64,000 nt of DNA from Pocillopora verrucosa (taxonomy: Eukaryota; Cnidaria; Anthozoa; Scleractinia; Pocilloporidae). Where the stretch lies: assembly GCF_036669915.1 (NCBI RefSeq), contig NC_089315.1:12015153-12079152 (forward strand), written 5' to 3'. A program made the position numbers and the translations under genes. Of this stretch, positions 53,546 to 64,000 are shown one piece after another. The notes below the pieces were generated by a model. The model did not search any database. It was given only the letters and a program-made list of their open reading frames with translations, and was not told the DNA's origin. The first letter of the stretch is position 1; every line of letters begins with the position of its first letter.

Positions 53546-54724
53546 TTATTCATGTAAGGGGGGGAGGGGGTAGTTTTTCTACGCTCTAGATGTTGACTGA
53601 AACGTCAGTTGCACCTGCTTTGCACCTTTCTTCAAATTCTGATCTAACTTCTCTTTTATAGCTGTTGTTTCTGAATTCGTTAATATGCGTTCTGTTCCTT
53701 TTTGTCATATTTTACAAGTTCTTGAACGGTAAATCACATATGGTAAAATTTCAAATGATACACTTCATTCTCGTATCGCTCGATGTTCATTTCTTTTTTG
53801 TAGGGCTTAAAGAAAATTTTTACATTTCTCTAGAGGTTAGGGGCTACTTTCAATCAGTCTTATATAAGTGACGAAAATCTTAATTTCTCCCAAAGCGTCT
53901 TAAGCTAATAACGGGAGGCAAATTAAACAACACCCTAGGGCCTATTTACTTTACACGCCCACTTTTAAGTTGAGGCCTTTAGAAACAAATTCAATTTTGA
54001 AATTACGATTGAAACTCAGTGTAAAACTGATTTTCGAGCCACGAAGCCGCCTTCTCCTTTAAAAATAGTTGTTAATAAAATATTACTAACAGCAGGCGAA
54101 TGCAAACACCAACAACTAAAGACAACAACCAAATTACAACCCAAACCAAAAAACGTAACTGATAAGTTTTAAAATTGCTATTTTTTCACGAGCCAATGCA
54201 GCAATATTTGGCTCTAGTTAATAGTCGTATCACCGTTTGGGAAGAAATCCTGCAAATAGAAAAAGTGCATGTCCACATCTTAGAAGTGTTAGTTAATTCA
54301 GGAAAGGTTTATTCCGGTGTAATAAACATAAAAGTAAGCGTAATTCGAAGAAGTATATTAAATCTTGGTTGGCAGGATGCATTAAGAGTTGATCGATAGG
54401 AACAACTTGACAAACAGAAAAAAAAAAAAAACCGCAAGTCACACCATTACTTTTTATTTAATCATATTATACGGTTGCAATACAAAATAGTCCGGAAACG
54501 TATTGTTTCTTTTTTCGTGAACCAATTTTGAATTTAAATTTTCCCTAATGAGTTGAGCAAAATGAACAAAAAGAGGTGAACTAATAATAGAACAACACAG
54601 AATACAATAATGAATAAGTTTTTGAAACACAGTTCTTGCTGCATCTTTGAAATGTACATCGCCACATGAAGGAACAAAAGATACATAGAAAAAAAACTAA
54701 TGGAATGACACTTGTTTCACATTT

Positions 54725-55627
54725 CTATAATGCCGTTGACATTCTCATTCTACTTGATGGATTTAACGTGTCAAATCCTTCATTAGAGCGTTCTCTGCAG
54801 AAAAGCCTCTGTACTTCTCTCTTCATATCCCTCTTTAAAAGCGCATATACCAAAGGATTACCTGCGGAGTTCAGAGTGAGTAGGCAAACGATGGTCTGGC
54901 CAACTGCAACGGAAGATTGACACGAGGAAAAAGTCACACAAAGAGTAACGGCGCTTACAACTACGTAGCATCCCAAGAAAAACACAACTATAGCGATAAT
55001 GAAGAGAGCTGTGTTGCGCAGTCTTCCTCTTCGTAAGGCTTCTGTTTCCGTGGTGGGCCTTCCGTTTAGCTCCAATTCAGACATCTGGCTTGCCTGTGTC
55101 CGAGCCACAATGAGAATACGAACAACGGCATACAAAAGCAGCGCGCAGGAAACTATGTCAAAGATGGAGATGTTTAGTATTCGCAAGATCTTCAGGGCAG
55201 TGGGGGACTGCGTTGCGTATAATCCCACCAAAAGAGACAAGGCACTCGCAAAGGAAATCAGCCATGCGGTCATGATGACCATCCCTGGACGTCTCTCGGT
55301 CATGGACGTGTGGTACTTGAATGGATGAACGATTGCGACGTAACGATTCCAAGTCAATGCGCAAAGATTTGTGGCCGACGAATGTAGGAAAAACCAGAAA
55401 AGCGCCACGTATACTTTAAGGTTACACTCTATTGAGCTTAAACAAAAATATGACAAAGGATAAACGATGATTCCAACACCAAAGTCGGCCACTGCCAAAG
55501 ACAGAACAAACCAGTTTGCAGTGGAATGAAGTCGACGAGTTTGGGCCACAATACCAACCACAAAGCCATTTCCTGCCACTGTAGCGATAGAAAGAACCCA
55601 TCCAAGAATGTTGAACCACGTCTCCAT
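54725..55627 (-). CDS. Class A GPCR 3, intronless
   Basis: 300 aa. VAGNGF in TM1, LHSTANWFVLSLAVAD in TM2, WNRY replacing DRY at the end of TM3, NSAGNPLVYALLKRDMKRE in TM7 and helix 8. Loop 1 has CLSSIEC, the TM6-loop 3 region CVTFSSC; loop 2 is short and Cys-free. TM6 (VVFFLGCYVVVSAV) lacks CWxP as in the other cluster members. The start (METWFNILGW) aligns with the starts preferred for its paralogues, supporting their short N-termini. It lies outside the tandem duplication and is clearly more divergent. The Asp to Asn change at TM3 often alters basal activity in class A receptors; here that is inference. Confidence 0.93.
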   Translation of the reverse strand: METWFNILGWVLSIATVAGNGFVVGIVAQTRRLHSTANWFVLSLAVADFGVGIIVYPLSYFCLSSIECNLKVYVALFWFFLHSSATNLCALTWNRYVAIVHPFKYHTSMTERRPGMVIMTAWLISFASALSLLVGLYATQSPTALKILRILNISIFDIVSCALLLYAVVRILIVARTQASQMSELELNGRPTTETEALRRGRLRNTALFIIAIVVFFLGCYVVVSAVTLCVTFSSCQSSVAVGQTIVCLLTLNSAGNPLVYALLKRDMKREVQRLFCRERSNEGFDTLNPSSRMRMSTAL

Positions 55628-56076
55628 TTAAATCGAACCTCTCTTGACGCACTGCCACAACTGTTCTCGCTTAAATGGGTTTAAAGCGTAAAATAGCTCG
55701 CTGTCATATGCCAAGCGAAATGAATAAATACAATCCCATAAATTTACAATTACACGGCAATTTAATTTCTTTTCCAGCTGTCACTTAACAGGGAATTGTT
55801 CTTCAGATGCTTGTGCCTATGTTTGCAGAATTTAAACAATGTTTTGAATTGCTCACGTCGTGTGTTTTCCTCCACTTAAGAGTTATAGGTGGAATATAAA
55901 TGAATATGCAAGCTTATTGAGGAATTGAAAAGTAAATTCCGCCAAGACCGCTCTAAGACTCTTTGCTGGTGTAGATTCCATCAAACTGCTCCGAAACAAA
56001 TGTCAGCTGGTTGAGGTTAACTGAGAACAATCGTATTTTTTGTTCACAAATTGGACTCGTGTAGGAAAATTTGCAC

Positions 56077-56290
56077 CACAAAAATTCAAAATTTCTTATC
56101 TAAGATAAAATTTCAATGCATAAATCGAAGCTCATTTATCATCACCACCTACTCTTTTGAAGTTGTCAAAGTGTCTCCTAGCGCACAAAAATTCAAAATT
56201 TCTTATCTAAGTTAAAATTTCAATTCATAAACCGAAGCTCATTTATCATCGCCACCTACTCTTTCGAAGTTGTCAAAGTGACTCCTTGCG
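56077..56290. repeat. Tandem duplication, 107-bp unit x2
   Basis: 56077-56183 and 56184-56290, each starting CACAAAAATTCAAAATTTC and ending with CAAAGTG(T/A)CTCCT(A/T)GCG. Confidence 0.9.
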
Positions 56291-56464
56291 CGCATTAATC
56301 TATTGTGCGGTATGAATGTGTTTATCAAGAGTTTCCGAAATTCTTAATCAATAATCCGGACGAAGTATATACTTTTTCCCAAGATGACAATAGAAAGTAT
56401 GGAAAGACACTCTTTGCATATAACTTAGGGCATCACAGCTGCAATTGGAAAGTAAAGATGAGTT

Positions 56465-56498
56465 ACGTGCATGAACCATATTTATGGTTCATGCACGT
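56465..56498. repeat. Perfect hairpin, 16-bp arms
   Basis: ACGTGCATGAACCATA, loop TT, then the exact reverse complement. No gene ends nearby for it to terminate; it may be a recent foldback. Confidence 0.85.
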
Positions 56499-59400
56499 TA
56501 TTTTTCTCTAAAAAAATGTTATTTGAAAAGTAGTTTAAAAAAAAAATCGAATCTATCTTTTTGGAAAAAGTTAGAAATATTAACCTTTATTTTCCGTCGC
56601 TAATTCGGCTTCTACTCCCACACTTTGCTGTCCAGTTCATTAAAACCCCAATTTCAATTCAACGAGGCTTTTAGTGCACAATCCACCTGTGTTGGTTTCA
56701 AAGAAACCGAAACTCCCTGTGTCATATATTGTTTTGACATTGTTCAGGTATAAGGTCCCCATGAGAGTACTTCCAGATTAATTGAACTTTAATGGTCAAA
56801 CACGAGACTTTGGCTTTCCCTTAGGTCGGATTATGACCTTTGCACATAGTTTTTATTCTAAAATATTTGCTGACGGTTAAGAATTAGAATGCAATCTAAA
56901 AAAATAAGTAAGAAACTTCAGGTGATACTGTTATCGATGGCGCTTCTTTCATACCTTTGTTTGAATTAAGACAAATTAAAACCAAAAAAAAAGCACAGGG
57001 TGCGATAAATATTTTTAATCTGTAGGTGTTGTCATGATAATTGCTTCGTTTGTTTCTGTGCTGACAATGAAGCACTTTTAATTAACTTTCCGTCAGAAAG
57101 CTTTCATGTTGCTGTTAGATTGAGATAAGAGAAGAAAAGCTTAACTATCATTATTTTTTCGGTAAAATCTTGGTTTTGATGGTTTTCTCGACTCATACTC
57201 TCTGTAATCCTGCTGAGGAGGACAAAGCAGTTGTTATCTCATTCACATGATTTTTTTTTTTTTTGTAGGAAAAGACTTTTCCGGTAAACGGATGGGTAAA
57301 TATTTGTTAGATTTACTTAAAATTTCAGGAGGTCAGCTTTATTTACCCCTTCGAACCTCATTTTTTCTTACGCACTCGGACAAGGTTTTCAAATTTTTCG
57401 TAAACAGCTGAACTGAGCTGAAACGCCGACCGCAAAAGAACCATAACTACTTCTATTTTGCATTTGCCGTTACAGTAAACATGTTTCTAAAGTTTTCCAT
57501 AAATATTTCAGTTAAGATAAAAGAATATAGATTGATTTCATAGTAAAAGGGACAAATTCAGCGGTTGATTGCTGTCCTGGTGAATTCCCCTTTCTAAGAA
57601 ATGTCTCGAGCAACTTTTTGGAAAACTCTTCAACAGAAATCTATCTTAAAAATCTATCGGAAAGACAAAAGTCTTCAACTTTTCAAAATATTCTGCTCCT
57701 AGCTTATGTTCTGCTATAATTATCGGACCATATAAGTAAGGGTCAAAACGTCACGATTCTGTCCGATTAAGCCGCATTTCGTTGGCATTCATTTCAGTCA
57801 GAGGCTCTGGAAATTCTATCATGTCACTCGACTCCAGCCTTCAATAGTAAAGACATAGTCTCAGAGTTTCATAGTTCTGAAACAATCAAGCCCGAGAATC
57901 TGACAAGTACTTTCAAAAAGCACTTTTAATGAACTGAAAGAGTGCCAAGAGAATCTCTCATTTTATGTTCTTTTGAAAAATACAAATTGCATTTTTTCTG
58001 AAATCTCTTCTCCTGGGTAGACATTAAAAAAATAGTTCCGGAAGTTTTCCCTTTACTTTGGCAAACAACCCAATTGTAGAAAATACGTAAGCCATCTTTT
58101 TTTGTTTTTTGTTTTGATGGTCATATATATGGACCAGACAGCTTAAAACGCTAGAAATGTCTATAAAATATGGTTTTGTCTGGTGCTTGGCAAATTTTTA
58201 TGTTGCAATTTAGATTCAAACACTTAGGGGAAGCTTATTACTAAATTTTTGTTTTTACTTTGCCTTTCTACAATTTTCTTTTCACGTCTTTCTTTTTGCC
58301 GTCCAGCGGTCTCTCCTCTTATAACCTTTAAACTCTGTGCTCTTTGTTACTAATACTCAGCAGATATGAAGAGGGAAAACTGGGCATTTTATTTATAAAC
58401 TTGGCGCTTAAACAGAGATTGGGCTTCTAGTCATCACGAATCCGCGAACAAATTCAAAGACCATTTCCTAATTATCTGGTCAGCCTCCTCCCCAAAGAGA
58501 GTATTAGTGTGCAATCTTTCGCTTAAAAATGAGTTCAGTCAATTTCGACTGAGCTGTAACACCAAAATTCATGGCAACTTTCTTAATATTTACATTAGTC
58601 CAGCCGCGAGTTAGGAATCTTCATGCAGTATTCATGAACAATTTCTATGATATATGTTTAACAAAGAGAATGCTAACGTTTTCCTGAGACAGAAGTCCGA
58701 CTCTGAACATAAAAATTAATGACAGCCAGTCTGACTAGTGAAAGGCAATTGTTTCTATACGGGAACTTTTAAGAATAAAAAAGGCAAACCAAGTTGTGAA
58801 TATCAATAAAAAGCTTCCAAATACAGCCTCTTGAGTTCTATTGTTGTTACTGCTGATAATGATTCCACAGTTTCATACAACAAAAGCGAAATCTAAATTT
58901 CGTAAAGACACAGGAAAAGGAAGAAAACATTCTTTTAAAGCCAGCCAGTATGACCACTTCCTCTCCCACGCATGTCAAATGTTTTTTCGCGTGTGTACAT
59001 TAAAACCCTGTTTGACAATTAAATTTTTTTTTTTATCGTAATCTTTTAGGATAACCTATTTCAGTTTTAGATTATTTGTCTGATTTTACTCTGTCGGCCT
59101 ATGGCAGTCATTCAGAATGCTTAAAATTTTGGGGTTTTAGAACAAACGAGCAACGTACGTATGTAAGTTATCATTTAAGGAGTCTAAGAGATCGCATTCT
59201 TTTTTTTAAAGTGGTTGTTTCGTTGTTCACAAAAGTATGTAAATTGCCATTACAAAATGGAGCAGGTGGCCCCCAATAAACAAAATATGGAATTTACAGC
59301 ACATTATGTAGTATTAATTCTGTTTTGTCAGTGAAATCTGCCGTGGGAAACATCGATTTAAATAAAGTTCGCGCGTGAAACAAAATTTCAGTTTATCAGT

Positions 59401-59630
59401 TGTTTCCGTTTTTAACTACGTCCCATCGAGAGTTATCTAATTGTAATAATAAACCACACTGGCGTGAATTCAACTCATCATATGATACCTATTTGAAGTG
59501 ATTTCACACAAGTCTTCAATAGAAGCATATTATTGAAAATAACACCGCTCGTCTCAAAAAAAAAAATTGAAAAATGTAAATGGATACTTGAAAACGATGG
59601 ACGCACAGAATGTTACCACGGGGGAACCTC

Positions 59631-60499
59631 TTACACACGACTTTCCCATTGGTCCTTATTCCAGTTGCAAAAAAGCTTTTTCATGTGCGTTTTAATGTCA
59701 TTCTTACAAAACGCATAAACAACAGGATTCGCAGCGGAATTCAAAACAAGAAGAACATTAAGAATCTGACCAGCTTTGCCCGGAACTTTGCAAGAAACGT
59801 GAAGCATAAATTAAGTAATTTACAAGTGCATAACATCCTAGGAAGAACACGACTATGGCCACTACGAAGCCAGCTGCGTTGGATCTTTTGCGTTTACGAA
59901 CTGTTCCTGTAACTTCACTAGATTGGTTAGACTGAAGTTGTAGTTGAATCGCGTTAGATATTTTGGCTTGGGCGCGAGCTACAACTAAGATACGAACCAC
60001 AGCATAAAGAAGCAGCACGCAGGATATCATGTCAAAGACAGAGACGCCTGTTAGACGTAGAATTTTCCATGCAGTTGTGGAGTCTGTTGCGTACATCCCC
60101 ACCAATCGTGATAGTGAAATCGCAAAGGGATCAACCATGCTGCTGTGATGACCAATCCAGGGTGTCTTTTGGTTATGAAGTTAGTATACCTAAAAGGGTG
60201 AACTATGGCGATATAGCGATCCCAAGTCAATGTACAGAGATTGGCAACTGACGAGTGAAGAAAGAACCAAAACATTGCCGTGGTCACGAAGGAGTCGCAC
60301 TTTATTTTCTCGATACAAAGATATTGTAACGGAAAGACGGCAAATCCGATCGTTAAGTCGGCCACTGCCAAGGAAAGGACAAACCAATTTGCCGAGAATG
60401 AAGTTGACGATTCTTGGAGACAAGGCCGACTACAAATCCGTTTCCCACAATAGTTACGACGGAAAGTAACCAGCCAAGAATATTGAGCCAAAAAACCAT
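59631..60499 (-). pseudogene. Class A GPCR 4, pseudogene with three frameshifts
   Basis: The reading starts at 60499 (MVFWLNILGW, GNGFVVG in TM1). It breaks by one base after LHS, resumes with SANWFVLSLAVAD, WDRY and TM4, breaks again after AAWLI, resumes through TM5 and TM6 (FFLGCYALVN), breaks a third time before the loop-3 SCKV, and ends with NSAANPVVYAF and a basic tail at 59631. Loop 1 has CIEKIKC. All seven segments remain recognisable and no in-frame stop precedes the shifts, so the inactivation is recent. If the sequence came from error-prone reads, single-base errors are the alternative. Confidence 0.88.
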
Positions 60500-63400
60500 T
60501 TCGATAGTTTCGCAAATAGCTGAGATTTTTGAAGCCGATCCTCAGAGCTTGTATAAATATGATAATGAGTTTGATATACCAACCAATCGTCAGCTGCGGG
60601 TTTATTGAACGCAACCACAGTTATCAGAATGTCCTCCGAGGTCTCGTCTAGAAAACTGGCATTTTAATGCTGTTGCATTGTTATCTCTTAATTTGCATCC
60701 TGATTTCTTTTTCAGCCTCTCAACAATTTGAATGTAAAGGTTATCTTAAGAAGACATGAGCCGATAAATAATTCAGTGCTCTTTCTATATCAAAACTATC
60801 AGTAACGTGGAGTTATTGGTAACATGGACACTGTGTCGTTTCATTTGGGTTCAGAAAATTACAGGGTCAACAGTTTCACATGATGATCACCAACTATTAG
60901 TTATCAGTCACGCGATTCGGTGTTTATCGGCCGAGAGACTTCTCTGTACGGCAACAAAAAAATATAGACGATGTTACATTGTAAAATTAACACTAGGAGT
61001 AGGTTAACACCTCCTGGAGCTTCTCATTTTCTTTCAGCACTCTCCATAAATGGAGTTGTTTCTCATGTAGAGAGTAAAAAAAAGCAATTATCTTTACTTT
61101 TAATCCTTGGCAATTGTCAGAGATCGACTTACACTTCCTAGGGTACACGAAGCCCGTAAACGTTATTTTATCATGCCAGCTGATGGCGTGATTGTCATGT
61201 GACAGTTCAATTTATCTCATGCGATATAGGGAACATTGCATGAAAAGGCGAAAAAAGCAAATGCGTTTAAAATACATCGAGCAACGCTTTTTTTAACAAA
61301 ATCGTTACCAATGTACGAAGCAGCTGCTGTTAAAAGAGCAAATCATTTCGAAAAAACCGGAAAATAATCATTTTCAGTGAGAGCTTATGTATTATATACC
61401 ACGTTGATCCTTTGAAGACCAAGTTGTTGCAAGGTATCGTGCCGTTTTCATCTACCCCCTGGCATTTGAACAGATGCCTTATAACGGTACTTAAAAAACT
61501 GGCTTTGGAATAATGTTGATACGCCTAGGAGGCCGCTTTTTTTTTTTAAATTAAGGGCAAGTCTTCGTTTACAGGACACAGCGTCATTCACCTGTGATTC
61601 GTATGTCCGAGAACTCAATATTTTTATCTGCTTTGACAATTGAAATATTTACTGTGAGGTTGAGATATGTTTAATGTTACAACATCAGAATACATGATTA
61701 ATAAAGCGTCACTTCAATAACGAACTCCGACAACTTTTCTTTTTTTGACGCTTGAATCCTTCTGTAATCAATCGAAGTGAGACTGTGAAGTGTATGGATG
61801 GTCCAGCGCGTAAGGAGTAAGAGCATTTTTCAGTAGTGTGTGGTTTTTTATTCACAAACCTTCAAGAATTTTTGAGTCATAGCGAAAATCAGTTATCGCA
61901 CGCACGCGCTTCGAGTAAAGCAATAGAAACATTGTTAGTCGCAGTAAATACAGTCAGTAGTCTGAAATAAAATGAAAACACATCAGTGAAACTGAACCAA
62001 AACGGTAGAATCTGACTGTCGCATGAGTGACCAGCAAAGGTGTCCTGATATTTCGAATATTTTCAAGGCTCCTCTAACAGCCTACTATAATCCAGAAGCG
62101 TTAAGCTTAAGTTAACCGAACCCATTCTTATAAAGAAGGGGACGAAAGAAGAGCTGCAAGAGGAAGAAGGATTCGCTAATATTGCATTTGCTTTGTTAGG
62201 AATGATTTGACTTTTATCAGTAAGTGGTCGGAAATTTTGAAAGCCTCTGTCTACGACTGGGGTTTTTATGGCAGAGAAGCTCAGAGAAGTGAAGCGCCAT
62301 TTTCTACTAGAAGAGTACTGCGCCTTATCATTTTCTTCCTTTTTCAGAAGTGGCATTTATCCTCACCGGAAAAATAGAGCAATTCCAAGAGCAGAATGAG
62401 AAACAATTATCATAAACGAGGTCGAAAGACTACACTAACCGAGGGAACTTTCCTAATCAAAATCCGCCTCAATTATTGCATGTGGCGCCTAAGATTTGCA
62501 CGTCCAGGGTTGTCCAACAATTCACAGCATCGGGTTTATAATTGGAGAATTTGTTAGATTTCAAGTTTAAATAAGGTTCCCACCACTTTTAAATCCTCAT
62601 AGGAATTTTTGAAAAGCGGTGACGAAGTAAATAGGAGAACATGTGAGGAGATGTAATCATTTCACCTGCTACATTTTGAATTATCAGCCATTACGCTTGG
62701 TGAAAGAACAGTCACTTCTGTATGTAGGTTACTTTTTTGTATAGCATAGGCGCAAGTCGAAAACAGCATTTAAAGAGTGATATCTTAAGAATAAAATTAT
62801 AGAGGTCTCAAACGAAGAAAAAACCGCCCAAGGTATCTTAACTTGAGAAACTCAGTTTAAATATTTGAATTCCCTATGTACATATTTGCGAAAAAGGCGT
62901 CTTATCAAAATTAAAATTAGAACTGCAGACTAGCAATTCATGATCGATAAAGTCGCCTTTTTGAGGCATTCTGTATGATGGAAATTTTCTGCTGCCAAAA
63001 AGTGTAATGAAAAAATAATTAAGGAGTAATTGTCTTCTATGTGCCATGATAAAAACAGTAACTTTCATTACGTAGATTATTTTTCTGTGACACATAGGCG
63101 CAAGTTGAAAAAATACATTTAAGGAGTAATATCTTAGGGAATAAATTCTAGAGACTTCAAACGGAGAAAATATCCACAAGGTACACCTTTAACTCAAGGA
63201 AACCTGAATTCTCTACGTACGTACTTATGAAAAAGGCGTCATATCAAAATTAGATTTAGAACTGCAGACAGCAATTCATGATATAGTTGCCTTTTTAAGG
63301 CTTCTTTATTAATGGAAATTTGCTGTTGTTATAAGAATGTGTAAAGAAAAAATGTTATATAGTACTTACTAGTTTTTCGAATTTTTTCCTCCCGTGAGAT

Positions 63401-64000
63401 CCGTTGTGTTTTGTTCATCTCGTCCGATGACAACAACATTGCAGTTTGATGTGGCTGGCACTTTTACTCACCAAAGAGCGGACATTTCCGCTAAATCGGG
63501 ACATGTTTTATTGAATTTGTAGTGAAATGTTTGTCAAAAGTATAGCAAAGTGCTCCAGTTGTCAAGAAAAAGGAGAGATCTTAATAGAATCGGTACCCGT
63601 GTCAGCAATATATTATTCACAAAAAATAGTTGAGTAATAAATGAAGACATTGCAGCGTGCATAATTAGTTTTTGCCAGTCTTCATTAATCAAGATTTTAC
63701 CTTTTTGTGACGGTATATGTATATGAAGGTGTGCAGTATATGATCATCTCGGACCCGTTTGGTAGCAATGGGCAATGTTGTGAAAAATAAAGATAACATT
63801 TTTTTAATGATAGATTTTTTTCTTTAACAGGGTCACTACACTTCTAGGGGGGTTCATACTTCTTTGAGGAAAGCTAACATGCATGTACATTGCCTGAAGC
63901 AGAGTTCCCTTTCAATCATCGAGTTTGCTAAAGAATTGCTTGGACTTTACAAAGTAGCCAAAAAAATGTTTTTCACCTTCCTTAGGCTTAATCGAAAAAA
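60500..64000. other. Right edge, no gene recognised
   Basis: AT-rich. The ORF at 62063-62356 (minus, 97 codons) matches nothing. A divergent tandem duplication lies at 62727-63345. Confidence 0.4.
62727..63345. repeat. Divergent tandem duplication, about 348-bp period
   Basis: Two tandem units share CATAGGCGCAAGT, GAGTAATATCTTA-like, GAAAAAGGCGTC, TAGAACTGCAGAC and AGCAATTCATGAT blocks in the same order with an offset of 348 bp. Older than the 120-bp and 107-bp duplications judging by divergence. Confidence 0.75.

Larger units (their letters stand above)
47935..54724. other. Gene-poor region between copy B and GPCR 3
   Basis: No intact gene recognised. Contains a truncated TTAA MITE, a GPCR relic, two partial dispersed-repeat copies and a 120-bp tandem duplication, all listed separately. 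ORFs at 51114-51427 and 52352-52660 have no family match. Confidence 0.4.
55628..59630. other. Intergenic between GPCR 3 and the GPCR pseudogene
   Basis: AT-rich, no gene recognised. Holds a 107-bp tandem duplication and a perfect 16-bp-arm hairpin (separate entries). Confidence 0.4.

Noticed and set aside
62063..62356. 97-codon minus-strand ORF
   Set aside because: Ser-rich and unmatched; cannot be told from chance without transcript data.

Overview
The window looks like nuclear DNA of an anthozoan cnidarian, most likely a stony coral. It is AT-rich, its conserved genes are split by many short introns, its single-exon receptor genes sit in a tandem cluster, and it is littered with short repeats (tRNA-derived SINE-like units, MITEs, foldbacks) of the kind common in coral genomes. 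The species assignment is inference; the gene calls rest on translated exons with matching splice phases.

Left part (1-25.3 kb), ordinary single-copy genes. A FAM102/EEIG-type NT-C2 gene lies on the minus strand (six exons traced, 1200-6882). A one-exon lipid-droplet assembly factor (LDAF1/promethin) follows on the minus strand (9256-9750). A six-exon minus-strand gene (12718-19312) encodes a 485-residue adaptor with two CARDs followed by two death domains. Head to head with it, 384 bp away, is an eight-exon plus-strand PIGC gene (19697-25277), subunit of the ER enzyme that starts GPI-anchor synthesis.

Middle part (25,152-47,881), a direct tandem segmental duplication with a period of about 11.1-11.7 kb. 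Each copy carries the last exon of PIGC, then two intronless class A GPCR genes on the minus strand. The left breakpoint lies in PIGC intron 7. The right breakpoint lies inside a MITE, and the junction between the copies holds about 12 bp of filler. So the right copy contains an orphan duplicate of the PIGC terminal exon. The four receptors are pairwise close paralogues that differ by a handful of residues.

Right part (47.9-64 kb), a decaying extension of the same receptor cluster: a TM7-only GPCR relic (about 49.9 kb), one intact GPCR (54725-55627), and one frameshifted GPCR pseudogene (59631-60499). The rest is AT-rich intergenic DNA with tandem duplications and hairpins.

A dispersed repeat at 8.5, 9.9-10.1, 36.4, 47.5 and 50.2-50.4 kb carries a compact motif resembling a hammerhead ribozyme core with a palindromic stem III. 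It is the most unusual non-coding signal in the window. The most unusual coding signals are the CARD-CARD-DD-DD adaptor and the receptor family, which has extra-cysteine loops, a very short Cys-free second extracellular loop and no CWxP motif.
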